Below are positions 11,550 through 20,940 of a stretch of 64,000 nucleotides of DNA, one piece after another. A program made the position numbers and the translations under genes. The DNA is from Streptococcus chenjunshii (lineage in GTDB: Bacteria; Bacillota; Bacilli; Lactobacillales; Streptococcaceae). The notes below the pieces were generated by a model. It had not been told where the DNA came from. It saw nothing but the letters and a program-made list of their open reading frames with translations, and ran no database searches. The stretch is taken from the NCBI RefSeq assembly GCF_003086355.1, contig NZ_CP031733.1, forward strand, positions 682,001 to 746,000, read 5' to 3'. The stretch's first letter is position 1; the number at the start of each line of letters is the position of its first letter.

Positions 11550-12338
11550 ATGGCACTTACAGCACTTGAAATTAAAGACAAAACATTTAATACGAAATTC
11601 CGCGGTTATAACGATGAGGAAGTAGATGAGTTTCTCTCGATCGTTGTTGACGATTATGAAAGCTTGGTCCGTCAAAACCGTGATCAGGAGAGCAAGATAA
11701 AAGAATTGGAAGAAAAACTTGCTTATTTTGATGAGATGAGGGAATCTCTCAGCCAGTCAGTGATTCTGGCACAGGAAACAGCTGAAAAGGTTAAAACATC
11801 GGCCAACAATGAAGCCAATAATGTGGTCAGCAAAGCTAATTATGATGCACAGCACCTGATTGATGAAGCGAAATCAAAAGCTAATGAAATTTTACGTGAT
11901 GCCACTGATGAAGCAAAACGTGTTGCTGTTGAAACAGAAGACCTGAAGCGTCAGAGCCGTGTTTTTCATCAGCGTTTGATTGCAGCGATTGAGGGACAGC
12001 TTGGCTTGGCAAATTCGCCGGAGTGGAATGACTTGCTGCAGCCTACCGCTGTTTATTTGCAAAATTCCGATGCTGCCTTTAAAGAGGTCGTTGAAAAAGT
12101 CCTTGACGAGCATGTTTCTGATATTGATGATACAGGTGTCTTTGATGCAACACGCCAGTTTACTCCTGAGGAAATGGAAGAGCTGCAGCGTCGGGCTGAT
12201 GCCGGCAATAAGCAATTAGCAGAAGCTCAGGCTGCTGAACAGCCAGTTGTTATTGATGGTGCTGATGAGAACGAAAGTCATTCTGGTGAAATTAACTTAA
12301 GTGAAACACAGACATTTAAATTAAATATTGAAGAGTAA
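11550..12338 (+). CDS. divIVA: Septum and pole marker DivIVA
   Basis: A 262-residue coiled-coil protein that senses membrane curvature. The conserved N-terminal lipid-binding domain (MALTALEIKDKTFNTKFRGYN) is followed by long coiled coils (about 30-150) and an acidic tail. In ovococci DivIVA helps set septal versus peripheral growth and chromosome segregation. An excellent AAGGAGG lies before the ATG. It is the last gene of the cluster before the ileS T-box leader. Confidence 0.96.
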   Translation: MALTALEIKDKTFNTKFRGYNDEEVDEFLSIVVDDYESLVRQNRDQESKIKELEEKLAYFDEMRESLSQSVILAQETAEKVKTSANNEANNVVSKANYDAQHLIDEAKSKANEILRDATDEAKRVAVETEDLKRQSRVFHQRLIAAIEGQLGLANSPEWNDLLQPTAVYLQNSDAAFKEVVEKVLDEHVSDIDDTGVFDATRQFTPEEMEELQRRADAGNKQLAEAQAAEQPVVIDGADENESHSGEINLSETQTFKLNIEE

Positions 12339-12356
12339 GAAAAACAAAAGCACAGC

Positions 12357-12577
12357 TTATACTATAAAGCGAGCAGGGGCGGGTGTAAGCCCTGCAGTCC
12401 CTAGGCTGGAAGCTTATCATTTTCTGATTTTTCTGTCTGAAACCGTATGAGTAAGATAGAAGGTGTGCCTGCCTTACGGGCTAAGAGGGAATCTTCTTTT
12501 AAAGATATCAGCAAAAGGAGATTCTGAAACTAAGGTGGTACCGCGAGCTCTCGTCCTTTGAAGATGAGGGCTTTTTT
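12357..12577 (+). promoter_or_regulatory. T-box leader controlling ileS
   Basis: The T-box antiterminator signature AAGGTGGTACCGCG is at 12532-12545. It overlaps a terminator hairpin (12546-12555 pairing with 12563-12572, then TTTTTT). A stem I apical motif GGGTGTAAGCC appears near 12380. The whole lies directly upstream of isoleucyl-tRNA synthetase. An ATC followed by A at 12416-12418 is a candidate isoleucine specifier, which I could not confirm by folding. The leader occupies nearly all of the 320-base gap between divIVA and ileS. Uncharged tRNA-Ile would favour readthrough. Confidence 0.92.
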
Positions 12578-12658
12578 GCTTTGAATGCTGATGATAATAT
12601 CACTTATTAATACATTGTTTTTGTTATTATTTAATAAACTAAACTACAGGAGTCTAGT

Positions 12659-15451
12659 ATGAAATTAAAAGAAACCCTTAATCTCGGTAAAACAGCCTTT
12701 CCTATGCGCGCCGGTTTACCAAATAAAGAACCGCAGTGGCAGCAAAAATGGGAAGAAGCCGGTTTATACCAAAAACGTCAGGAGCTTAATGCGAATAAAC
12801 CCAGTTTTCACCTTCATGACGGGCCGCCTTATGCAAACGGCAATATCCATTTGGGACATGCCTTAAATAAAATTTCCAAAGACATTATCGTCCGTTCAAA
12901 ATCAATGTCCGGTTTTTCTGCACCGTATGTTCCAGGCTGGGATACTCATGGCTTGCCAATTGAGCAGGTTCTGGCCCAGAAAGGTGTTAAGCGTAAAGAG
13001 ATGGATTTGGCTGAATATCTCAGTATGTGCCGTGATTATGCCTTAAGCCAGATTGATAAACAGCGTGAAGATTTCAAGCGCTTGGGGGTCTCTGCCGACT
13101 GGGCGGATCCTTATATTACCTTGACTCCTGCCTATGAGGCTGCGCAAATTCGTGTTTTTGGAGCAATGGCTGATAAAGGTTACATTTACCGCGGGGCTAA
13201 GCCTGTTTATTGGTCCTGGTCTTCTGAATCAGCTTTGGCGGAGGCAGAGATTGAATATCATGATATCGAGTCCGCATCGCTTTATTACGGTAACCGGATT
13301 AAAGATGGCAAAGGGATTCTTGATACTGACACTTATATTGTGGTTTGGACAACCACACCTTTCACGATTACGGCTTCGCGCGGACTGACAGTCGGTGCAG
13401 ATATAGATTATCTTGTTGTGCGTCCCGCAGGCTCAGAACGTCAATATGTCATTGCTGAAGCGCTTGTGGACAGTTTAGCGGCTAAGTTTTCTTGGGATTC
13501 TTATACAGTCACAGCCTCTTATAAGGGATCCGAGCTTGAGTTTATTGTTACGGAGCACCCTTGGGACAAAGAAATCGAAGAATTAGTGATTTTGGGTGAT
13601 CATGTGACACTGGACTCCGGAACAGGAATTGTCCATACAGCTCCAAGTTTTGGTGAAGATGACTACAATGTCGGAACAAAATACGGCCTTGAAGTTGCTG
13701 TTACAGTAAATGAACGCGGCCTGATGAATGATTTAGCCGGTCCGGATTTTGCTGGTCAATTCTATGATAAAGTACTTCCGACAGTCAAAGAAAAATTGGG
13801 AGACTTGCTCTTAGCCAGTGAAGTTATCACTCACTCTTATCCGTTTGACTGGCGGACGAAAAAACCAATCATTTGGCGTGCAGTGCCGCAGTGGTTTGCT
13901 TCAGTGTCTGATTTTCGTCAGGAGATCCTGTCTGAAATTGAAAAAGTAGACTTCCATCCTTCTTGGGGAAAGACACGGCTTTACAATATGATTCGCGATC
14001 GTGGGGACTGGGTTATTTCACGTCAGCGTGCATGGGGAGTTCCTTTACCGATTTTCTATGCTGAAGACGGTACAGCTATTATGTCTAAAGAAGTTACGGA
14101 TCATGTGGCAGACTTAGTTGCAGAACATGGGTCGGCAGTCTGGTGGCAGCGCGATGCTAAGGAACTGCTTCCTGAAGGTTACAGTCACCCAGGTTCTCCG
14201 AATGGAGGGTTCACCAAAGAAACCGATATTATGGATGTCTGGTTTGACTCCGGTTCTTCTTGGAGCGGTGTAATGCAGGCCAGAGAAGGGCTTGACTATC
14301 CGGCTGATCTTTACCTTGAAGGTTCTGATCAATATCGCGGCTGGTTCAATTCATCGCTGATTACTTCCGTTGCCGTCAATGGTCGTGCTCCCTACAAATC
14401 CCTCCTGTCTCAGGGATTTGTGCTTGATGGCAAGGGTGAGAAAATGTCTAAGTCAAAAGGAAACATCATTTCTCCTAATAATGTTGCAAAACAGTACGGA
14501 GCAGAAATTCTGCGTCTTTGGGTCACATCTGTGGATACTGACAATGATGTTCGGGTATCGATGGATATTTTGGGGCAAGTATCGGAAACCTACCGTAAAA
14601 TTCGTAATACCCTGCGTTTCCTGCTGGCTAATACCAGTGATTTTAATCCCCAAATCAATACTGTAGCGTTTGCAGATTTACGTCCTGTTGACAAATACAT
14701 GGTGATTAAATTTAATCAGCTTGTAGCCGATATTCGGCAGGCTTACAGTGCTTACCGTTTTCTGGATATCTATAAGGCAGTGGTTAACTTTATAACAGTT
14801 GATTTATCAGCCTTTTATCTGGATTTTGCTAAGGATGTTGTCTATATTGAAGCTGCTGACAGCAAAGCACGGCGGCAGATGCAGACTGTTTTTTATGATA
14901 TTTTGGTGAACATCACAAAACTTTTGACACCGATTCTGCCTCATACAGCCGAAGAAATCTGGTCTTATCTGGAGTTTGAAGCTGAAGAATTCGTACAACT
15001 GTCAGAGATGCCGGATGCCCAGTATTTTGCTGACCAGGAGACTATTCTTGAAGAATGGGAAGCCTTTATGGCTTTGCGGACACAGGCACAAAAAGCACTT
15101 GAAACAGCCCGCAGTGACAAAATTATCGGTAAATCTCTCGAAGCTCATTTAACACTTTATGTTAATGAGGAAACAGAAGCACTGCTCGCTTCGCTTAACA
15201 GTGATCTTGCCCAGCTGCTTATCGTATCGCAGCTGACGGTGACAAAAGAACCGGCTCCGGCAGATGCGGTTGCTTTTGAAAATATTGCCTTTACGGTTGA
15301 ACATGCGCATGGTTCTGTCTGCGATCGCTGCCGTCGAGTTGATGAAACAGTTAAAGACCGTTCTTATAACGCTTTTATTTGTGATTCTTGTGCACATATT
15401 GTTGAAGAGAACTTTCCGCAAGCCTTAGATCAAGGCTTTGAAGATAAATAG
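12659..15451 (+). CDS. ileS: Isoleucyl-tRNA synthetase
   Basis: A class I synthetase of 930 residues that charges tRNA-Ile and edits valine. HLGH is at 64-67 (HIGH motif), KMSKS at 595-599, and the C-terminal zinc site CDRCRR...CDSC lies near 889-910. The editing insert spans about residues 180-400. Length is normal for the bacterial zinc-containing type. ACAGGAG precedes the ATG. Transcription is controlled by the T-box leader. Confidence 0.98.
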   Translation: MKLKETLNLGKTAFPMRAGLPNKEPQWQQKWEEAGLYQKRQELNANKPSFHLHDGPPYANGNIHLGHALNKISKDIIVRSKSMSGFSAPYVPGWDTHGLPIEQVLAQKGVKRKEMDLAEYLSMCRDYALSQIDKQREDFKRLGVSADWADPYITLTPAYEAAQIRVFGAMADKGYIYRGAKPVYWSWSSESALAEAEIEYHDIESASLYYGNRIKDGKGILDTDTYIVVWTTTPFTITASRGLTVGADIDYLVVRPAGSERQYVIAEALVDSLAAKFSWDSYTVTASYKGSELEFIVTEHPWDKEIEELVILGDHVTLDSGTGIVHTAPSFGEDDYNVGTKYGLEVAVTVNERGLMNDLAGPDFAGQFYDKVLPTVKEKLGDLLLASEVITHSYPFDWRTKKPIIWRAVPQWFASVSDFRQEILSEIEKVDFHPSWGKTRLYNMIRDRGDWVISRQRAWGVPLPIFYAEDGTAIMSKEVTDHVADLVAEHGSAVWWQRDAKELLPEGYSHPGSPNGGFTKETDIMDVWFDSGSSWSGVMQAREGLDYPADLYLEGSDQYRGWFNSSLITSVAVNGRAPYKSLLSQGFVLDGKGEKMSKSKGNIISPNNVAKQYGAEILRLWVTSVDTDNDVRVSMDILGQVSETYRKIRNTLRFLLANTSDFNPQINTVAFADLRPVDKYMVIKFNQLVADIRQAYSAYRFLDIYKAVVNFITVDLSAFYLDFAKDVVYIEAADSKARRQMQTVFYDILVNITKLLTPILPHTAEEIWSYLEFEAEEFVQLSEMPDAQYFADQETILEEWEAFMALRTQAQKALETARSDKIIGKSLEAHLTLYVNEETEALLASLNSDLAQLLIVSQLTVTKEPAPADAVAFENIAFTVEHAHGSVCDRCRRVDETVKDRSYNAFICDSCAHIVEENFPQALDQGFEDK

Positions 15452-15498
15452 CAAGAGCTGGGAGAAGCGGTTTATGTCCATTGTGATAAATGCTGGGG

Positions 15499-15506
15499 GA
15501 ATTAAA
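15499..15506. repeat. Target-site duplication, left
   Basis: GAATTAAA directly abuts the left end of the insertion sequence and is repeated exactly at the other end. Eight bases is the usual ISL3-family duplication length. Confidence 0.85.
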
Positions 15507-16914
15507 GGCTCATTGTCAACTGTAGTGGGTGACTTATAGCTAAGCACGAGAGGAGACAAAGTTCGTCTCCTCTTTTGCTATGTTCAAAGCGATAAGGATG
15601 CGAGTTTTAAAATTGTCAAAGTTCCGAAAACCAAAGGCATTACGCTTGATGTCCTTGATGAGTTTGTAGCCTCAAGTTTGGCGTTAGAATAGGGCATCTG
15701 TATGGCGTTTGTAACGTATTTTTTATAGCGAACAAGTGTGGCAAGAGTGGTTCTAAAGGTTTGATTAAGGTGTGGGAAAGCTTCTGTTATCAGGTCAAAG
15801 AAACAGTTAGCGTTTTTCTCTTGCAAGTGGAAAAGCAGGAGCTGATAAAGGTCATAGTAGCCCTGTAATTGAGGGACAAGCTGGAAGATTTTGGTCAAGC
15901 ATTCTTTTGGTGTCAGGGTCTCCCTAAAAGTTCTTGAGTAAAAACGGTTCAAAGAACGTTTTCGGCTGTCTTTCAAGACCAGTTTCCAGTAGTATTTGAG
16001 GGCACGATATTCCAGAGATTTCTTGTCAAACTGTTTCATGAGTTGAATGCGAGTGTGATTAAGAGCTCGGCTAATATGCTGTACGATGTGAAATCTATCA
16101 AGAACGATTTGAGCATTAGGAAATAGAGTTTTGATAAGAGGAATATAGCTGCCAGACATATCAACGGTAACGCTTTTAACGCTGTTTCTAGCCTTTTTAG
16201 AGTACTTAAAGAAATGATTGCGAATGGTTGTTTGTGTCCGATTATCCAGGATCGTGATGATTTTCTTGGTTTCACAATCTTGAGCAATGAAGGCTAGTTT
16301 ACCCTTTTGATAAGAAAATTCATCGATGGAGAGGAGCTCAGGCAGATGATAAAAGTCTTCTTTGAAGGTGAATTGCTTGAGCTTACGATGGACAGTTGAC
16401 GTTGAAACAGCCAAGTTCTGAGCGATGTGTGTCAGAGCATCACGTTTGATCAAGCCTTGTGTGATCTTTTGTCTAACAGGTTCAGCGATTTGGCAGTTTT
16501 TCCGAACCAAGTTAGTCTCAGCGACTGTAACTCTGCGACAGCTTTTGCACTGGAAACGACGCTTTTTGAGTTTGATAAGACTAGGAAATCCAGCAATTTC
16601 AAGGTATGGAATCTTTGACGGCCTTTGGAAGTCGTATTTTATCTGCTTTCCCCCACAAGTTGGACAAGATTTAGGCTCATAATCAAGCCTAGCCCAGACC
16701 TCAATGTGTGTTTGACACTTAAAAACTTTATTCAGAGTAATGTTTTTATCTTTAATTCCAATCAATTCTGTAGTATGATAGAGTTGTTCCATATGAATCT
16801 TTCTAATGAGTTGTTTCAACGCTTTTCATTATAAGTCATATGGGACTTTTTGTCTGCATTAAAAAGCCCTATAATCTTCGCAGTGGATTTACCCACTACA
16901 GAAATTATAGAGCC
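15507..16914 (-). mobile_element. ISL3-family insertion sequence (IS1193/IS1167-like), 1408 bp
   Basis: The element is bounded by imperfect inverted repeats of about 24 bp: GGCTC..CTGTAGTGGGT at 15507-15530 and its complement at 16891-16914. Both lie next to identical 8-bp duplications (GAATTAAA). It contains one transposase gene on the minus strand. It sits between ileS and the ileS terminator hairpin. The frameshift in the transposase suggests that this copy cannot move by itself. Confidence 0.92.
15540..16792 (-). pseudogene. ISL3-family transposase with C-terminal frameshift
   Basis: The N-terminus has the family zinc-finger (CPTCGGKQIKYDF and a second CKSC) and the DDE transposase domain follows (SIDEFSYQKG, VTVDMSGSY, VLDRFHIVQ). 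The ATG at 16792 (MEQLYHTTE) is preferred to a TTG nine codons upstream. Near 15661-15668 the frame shifts: coding continues as SNAKLEATN, then out of frame to a stop at 15584. The expected family ending (KLIKDIKRNAFGFRN onward) is intact in another frame down to 15540. The local sequence suggests loss of 4 bases from an AAACAAAC slip. Confidence 0.85.
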
Positions 16915-16922
16915 GAATTAAA
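16915..16922. repeat. Target-site duplication, right
   Basis: GAATTAAA directly abuts the right inverted repeat of the insertion sequence and is identical to the left copy. Confidence 0.85.
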
Positions 16923-16967
16923 AGAACCAGCAGCCATGGTGGGTCTGCAAACCGATGCACACAGAAA

Positions 16968-17000
16968 AAGCCCTCATTAGGATAATCCTAGTGAGGGCTT
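16968..17000. terminator. Terminator hairpin beyond the IS
   Basis: A 15-bp stem (AAGCCCTCATTAGGA / TCCTAGTGAGGGCTT, one G-T pair) with a 3-base loop. The T-run follows on the minus strand, so it best serves the DUF1827 side. It could also have ended ileS transcription before the IS inserted between them. Confidence 0.75.
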
Positions 17001-17010
17001 CGTTTAAGAT

Positions 17011-17181
17011 AAGATACAAGGGCCGTGAACGGAGCAAAGCTTCCACATGTTTACGGCTGGAAAGACATGAGCAGAACCTTAGCTCATAAGCTTCTCTCAC
17101 TCTTTTATTTCTGAGCTGGGTAGAAATCATTCACTGGATGGATGATTTGATGCTGCAGCTTCTAGGCCGTGTTCAGTTTTG
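17011..17181 (+). repeat. Interspersed GATACAAAGGCC element, copy 2
   Basis: Left end AAGATACAAGGGCCGTGAA and right end TCTAGGCCGTGTTCAG are conserved, with a diverged interior that shares the segment around ACGGCTGG and GAGCAGAACC with copy 4. It lies between convergent ileS and DUF1827. The bases 17182-17238 hold nothing I recognise. Confidence 0.75.
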
Positions 17182-17238
17182 CTAATCCATCTCGAACCCT
17201 ATCTTTCTTATTTGGCTTCTTCTAATTGTTTGTCCCTA

Positions 17239-17538
17239 TTATTTAGTAGGGAAAGAAATTTCAATCAAATTAGCAGTGTGGAGCGTTTTTAGCTGATCAA
17301 AGAGGACAGTAGACTGATCAATTTTACGCTTGAGGAAAAATTCACGAATGGCTTCAAGCTCGCTGTCTTTAATGGCCCGGTATTTATTGGTAATCAAAAT
17401 TTCATAATGCTTAGGTGCCTGTGTAAAAATAACATCTGTATTACCGGCGGAGTATACTTCTACCAGTTTGGCATCTGTATTTTTCAGTTGATTTTTAACC
17501 AATTCCGGATGACTGCTAGTTGTGTTTATCAGTCTCAT
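17239..17538 (-). CDS. DUF1827 family protein
   Basis: A 99-residue soluble protein that I recognise as the lactobacillales DUF1827 family (MRLINTTSSHPELVKNQL, then SAGNTDVIFTQAPKHYEI); its function is unknown. The ATG at 17538 is chosen because GAGGAGG lies 6 bases before it, whereas the open frame extends five codons further without a site. It overlaps the end of the NUDIX gene by 23 bases, so the two form an operon. Confidence 0.88.
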   Translation of the reverse strand: MRLINTTSSHPELVKNQLKNTDAKLVEVYSAGNTDVIFTQAPKHYEILITNKYRAIKDSELEAIREFFLKRKIDQSTVLFDQLKTLHTANLIEISFPTK

Positions 17539-18055
17539 AATTGTCCTCCTCAAGTCTCGTTTTTTCTATTATAGCATGTTTTTCCTGAAAAAAATGCTCA
17601 TGTAAAGAATTACTGTATTTTTTTTGCCACTCCTGAACACCCCATTTATGGCTGCCGCGTTTCAGTTTTTCCACTGCTTCTATGATAGTAAACCAAGCCA
17701 CTCGGTTAAAATCTTCTAAAGGAGCCGCCACTTGCTGAAAGCTGTTTACTTCATAAATATAAGCGGGATTGTAAAAATAGCTGTCCCGATGGCGGGAATA
17801 AAAATATTCATCAGCCTGACCGAGATATTCTCCGATATCTGCCGTAAAGCCCAGTTCTTCAATAAGCTCACGTTCTAAGGCTTCCTTGTGATTTTCACCA
17901 GCTTCAATTTCACCACCGGGCAAAAACCAAGCACCATTTGGGGCTTGGACGAGAACGATGGCTTCCTTATTTTTATCTGGGATAACAGCATAAACACCAT
18001 AGCGAGTTTTATAATCTGCCAGCTCTTTCTTATCGCCAAAACTTGGAATTGTCAT
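17516..18055 (-). CDS. NUDIX hydrolase
   Basis: A 179-residue protein with a complete Nudix box (GGEIEAGENHKEALERELIEELGF region, residues of about 68-91) in a MutT-like fold. It would hydrolyse a nucleoside diphosphate linked to another group; the substrate cannot be read from the sequence. GGGAGGAACC precedes the ATG. It is cotranscribed with the overlapping DUF1827 gene. Confidence 0.9.
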   Translation of the reverse strand: MTIPSFGDKKELADYKTRYGVYAVIPDKNKEAIVLVQAPNGAWFLPGGEIEAGENHKEALERELIEELGFTADIGEYLGQADEYFYSRHRDSYFYNPAYIYEVNSFQQVAAPLEDFNRVAWFTIIEAVEKLKRGSHKWGVQEWQKKYSNSLHEHFFQEKHAIIEKTRLEEDNYETDKHN

Positions 18056-18334
18056 TATGGTTCCTCCCTTTGGTTTATTATACTAAAAAATACGAAAAAA
18101 TGCTCTTCTTTCCTGCTTAAGGCAGGCAGTTTCCGGGTTAAACAAAAAATTTGAGATTAAATAATTTAGAAAATGGCTTAACTTCTTAGAAAAATGGTAA
18201 AATAAAAAGAAGTGATAGCTTATCATCAGTCGGCGGTTTTTGCATAAGGAAGACTGGCGGCTTCTATTCCAGCCTATTGCCAATTTCTGCTAATGAGCGG
18301 TCTTTGAGCAGGCTGATACTTTATGGAGAATAAA

Positions 18335-20392
18335 ATGCTGAAATTATTGAAACACTTATCTGAGAAAGAGAAGCTGACAGCTTGGTTCTCATACATCGTA
18401 AATGCTTATCTGCTGTACATTGTTTGGAGCCTGTCTTCGCTTTCAGCAAATACCCTTTTTTTGCAGCCGCAGCCTGCGCTCTCTCTGCTGCAGGTATTAC
18501 TGCTAATATTAGTTGTCAGTTTAGGACAGCATTACCTGAATCTGCGTTTTGCTTTATTTAAGCCCAGCAATCTTTTTACGGTGCTGATGTCCGCCTGCCT
18601 TTTTTTAGGTGTTTACAAAAGTCCTTCCCCTTTGCTTGTTTTTGGTTTTCTCCTGCTGGGACTGGCTGTTTACTTTAAATTGTTTTTTGGAAAAGAAGAA
18701 GCAGCTTACCTGATTCCGGCCAGCCTCCTGCTAACTTTCCCAAAAGCAATTGCTCTCATTTACCGTCCTTTTCCTTTAGATCTTAAGCATTTTGGTATTG
18801 AGGCGGATAAGTGGGACAGCAGCCGGCTCTGGCTTTTACTGTTAGCTGTCTGCTATGCTTTATGTGCTTATTTTTTACTGAATGTTGTCAGACAAACAAA
18901 GGTTAAGAAAAATATTATCTCCTTGGCCGATAAGGAAAAAAAACTCTATGGTCTGGTGATATTTATTGGCTTAACCTATGTTCTTTATCTGTGTTTGGTA
19001 GTTGCTTATAAAGCAAAAACACTGTCAGTATCAACTTTTGATATTGGTATTTTTGCACAGATGTTTGAGAGTATGCGGCGTGATTTTACCCCGATAACCA
19101 CTTTGGAAAGAGATAGGCTGCTGTCTCATTTTGCAGTGCATATTTCGCCGATTTATTATCTTATGTTGCCTGTCTACAGTTTGCTGCCTTATCTTGAAAC
19201 TTTGGAAATTTTGCAAGTTCTAATTGTATTTTCCGGAGGTTTGCCGCTGTATTTCCTGCTTAAAGATTTGCATTTGCCAAACGTTGCCCGTCCTCTGCTT
19301 TGGCTTCTGTTTATCTTAACTCCAGCTATGACAACTGCAGGATCTTATCACCTGCATGAAAATTGTTTTTTAGTTCCTTGTTTGCTTTGGCTGATTTATG
19401 CAAACATGAAGCAGTGGCGCTGGCGCCTGCTGCTTATCGTTCTGCTGACACTTATGATAAAAGAAGATGCTTTTATTTATGTTGTGGCATTGGGGCTGTA
19501 TTTTCTCTGGCAGAATCGCTTCCCTCAAAGTTTTGCAGCTAAACGACGTATCTTTTTTTCACAGCTGATCTTCCCTCTGATTTATTTTGCCTGCTGCGTC
19601 TTTATCTTAAATCATTACGGAGACGGACTTTTAGTCAGCCGCTTTGATTTGCTGTCCGGGCAGGAAGGCTTTGGCGGAATCTTTCAAACAGTCTTTCTTA
19701 ATCCCGGTTATATTTTTGGCAGCTTCTTTACTCAGCACAAGCTGCAGTACCTCTTCCTTTTGTTTATCAGTATGGCTTTTTTGCCTTTAATGCAAAAGAG
19801 ATGGGAAAATTACTTTTTGCTTTTACCTTTAATTGCAATTAACCTCTTATCTAATTACGACTATCAGACAGATTTTGGTTTTCAGTACAGTTATGGCAGC
19901 ACAATTTTAGTTTTCTTCATGGCCTTGCTAGCTTTGGAAGGTTTTTATACCTACTGGCTGGATAAAGATGAGAAGCATTCCACCGTCTCTGTCCGGATTT
20001 TGACATTTATTATGACAGCTCTCTTATTTTCAGCGACTATCCTTTATAGCTATACCAACAGCTGGTATAAAGACATTCTGTATTATCAGCAGAATCAGGA
20101 AAAATTCACGGCTATTCATAAAACTTTAGCTGCACTTCCTACGGAGAAGAAAATACTGGCGCACTATTCCTATACGACCGATTTACGCAGAACCAAGGAA
20201 CTGTACGATATTTTTTATCATAATGATCAAAGTTTTGACCCTTCTGTTGACCTTGTCGTCACTCCGCGCTCAACTGTAGAACATCAGGAAACAAGCACAG
20301 AATCTGAAATTGTAAAAATTTATATGGCGAATGGCTTTACAGAAACAGAACAATCCACGAAAGATGTCTTAATTCTGCAAAGAACAGACTAA
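18335..20392 (+). CDS. DUF2079 multi-pass membrane protein
   Basis: A protein of about 685 residues with more than a dozen hydrophobic segments. It carries the DUF2079 hallmark STFDIGIFAQMFESM near residue 230, followed by SHFAVHISPIYYLMLP and YHLHENCF. The family resembles GT-C type glycosyltransferases, but its reaction is unknown. ATG 18335 has GGAGA five bases upstream, so I prefer it to the in-frame ATG at 18323. The 280 bases before it hold a possible extended -10 (TGGTAAAAT, 18195-18203) and otherwise nothing I recognise. Confidence 0.85.
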   Translation: MLKLLKHLSEKEKLTAWFSYIVNAYLLYIVWSLSSLSANTLFLQPQPALSLLQVLLLILVVSLGQHYLNLRFALFKPSNLFTVLMSACLFLGVYKSPSPLLVFGFLLLGLAVYFKLFFGKEEAAYLIPASLLLTFPKAIALIYRPFPLDLKHFGIEADKWDSSRLWLLLLAVCYALCAYFLLNVVRQTKVKKNIISLADKEKKLYGLVIFIGLTYVLYLCLVVAYKAKTLSVSTFDIGIFAQMFESMRRDFTPITTLERDRLLSHFAVHISPIYYLMLPVYSLLPYLETLEILQVLIVFSGGLPLYFLLKDLHLPNVARPLLWLLFILTPAMTTAGSYHLHENCFLVPCLLWLIYANMKQWRWRLLLIVLLTLMIKEDAFIYVVALGLYFLWQNRFPQSFAAKRRIFFSQLIFPLIYFACCVFILNHYGDGLLVSRFDLLSGQEGFGGIFQTVFLNPGYIFGSFFTQHKLQYLFLLFISMAFLPLMQKRWENYFLLLPLIAINLLSNYDYQTDFGFQYSYGSTILVFFMALLALEGFYTYWLDKDEKHSTVSVRILTFIMTALLFSATILYSYTNSWYKDILYYQQNQEKFTAIHKTLAALPTEKKILAHYSYTTDLRRTKELYDIFYHNDQSFDPSVDLVVTPRSTVEHQETSTESEIVKIYMANGFTETEQSTKDVLILQRTD

Positions 20393-20395
20393 ACC

Positions 20396-20512
20396 AAGAT
20401 ACAAAGGCCGTTAAGAACGCAAAGAGAAAATAGGCGTCCGACCGCTGAGTCACCAAAGATTCAAGGGAGGGCGGTCTTTTTCTCGCAGCGTTTAGGCCGT
20501 GTTCAGTTCCGC
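20396..20512 (+). repeat. Interspersed GATACAAAGGCC element, copy 3 (short type)
   Basis: A 117-bp copy from AAGATACAAAGGCCGTTAAG to TTTAGGCCGTGTTCAG. The interior contains GTCCGACCGCTGAGTC paired loosely with GGGCGGTC. It is nearly identical, in opposite orientation, to copy 11 at 59789-59902. It begins four bases after the stop of the DUF2079 gene. Confidence 0.85.
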
Positions 20513-20513
20513 C

Positions 20514-20763
20514 AAGATACAAAGGCCGTTAAGAACGCAAAGAGAAAATAGGCGGTAAGTCCGAAATCTTTGATTTCGCAGACGCACCCCTGCCAAGACG
20601 ACTAAAAGGGTGCGGTCGGCTGTTAAGACGACAAAGCCTTCAGACATCTACGGCTGGCAAGAAGTTGAGCAGAACCTCAGTTCATAAGGTTCCCTCACTC
20701 TCTAATTTTCAAGTTCGGGTTGCCTGTGTACTCTCACAGCGTTTAGGCCGTGTTCAGTTTCAC
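20514..20763 (+). repeat. Interspersed GATACAAAGGCC element, copy 4 (long type)
   Basis: It is joined head to tail to copy 3. The interior has two hairpins: GAAATC TTT GATTTC, and CGCACCC pairing with GGGTGCG. It then carries CTACGGCTGGC and a Cys-free AT-rich stretch before GCGTTTAGGCCGTGTTCAG. Confidence 0.85.
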
Positions 20764-20792
20764 CAAGATACAAAGGCCGTTTAAATAGCAAA
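20764..20792 (+). repeat. Interspersed GATACAAAGGCC element, copy 5 (left-end fragment)
   Basis: Only the left end AAGATACAAAGGCCGTTTAA follows copy 4, then unrelated sequence. Copies 3-5 fill most of the 548-base gap between the DUF2079 gene and clpE. Confidence 0.7.
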
Positions 20793-20856
20793 GCTGACAG
20801 CTTGCAGCTTACAAACTGACTTTGAGTTGTAAGAATGCTAGTAATGTGACAATGAG

Positions 20857-20902
20857 AAAACCTCCCTCAGACCAATTTTACCTTGGATCTGAAGGAGGTT
20901 TT
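20857..20902. terminator. Terminator between DUF2079 gene and clpE
   Basis: AAAACCTCC..CAGACCAA pairs with TTGGATCTG..GGAGGTTTT around a 7-base loop. A/T tails on both sides let it act in both directions, serving the convergent genes. Confidence 0.8.
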
Positions 20903-20940
20903 ATGGTATTTGCCGGCAGAAGTGTTTGTACTCTACTCAT

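Noticed and set aside
15475..15506. A short peptide frame (MSIVINAGGIK...) after ileS that the IS appears to split
   Set aside because: Rejoined across the target site it gives only about 31 codons without a recognisable family or good ribosome site; it is more likely untranslated sequence between ileS and its terminator.
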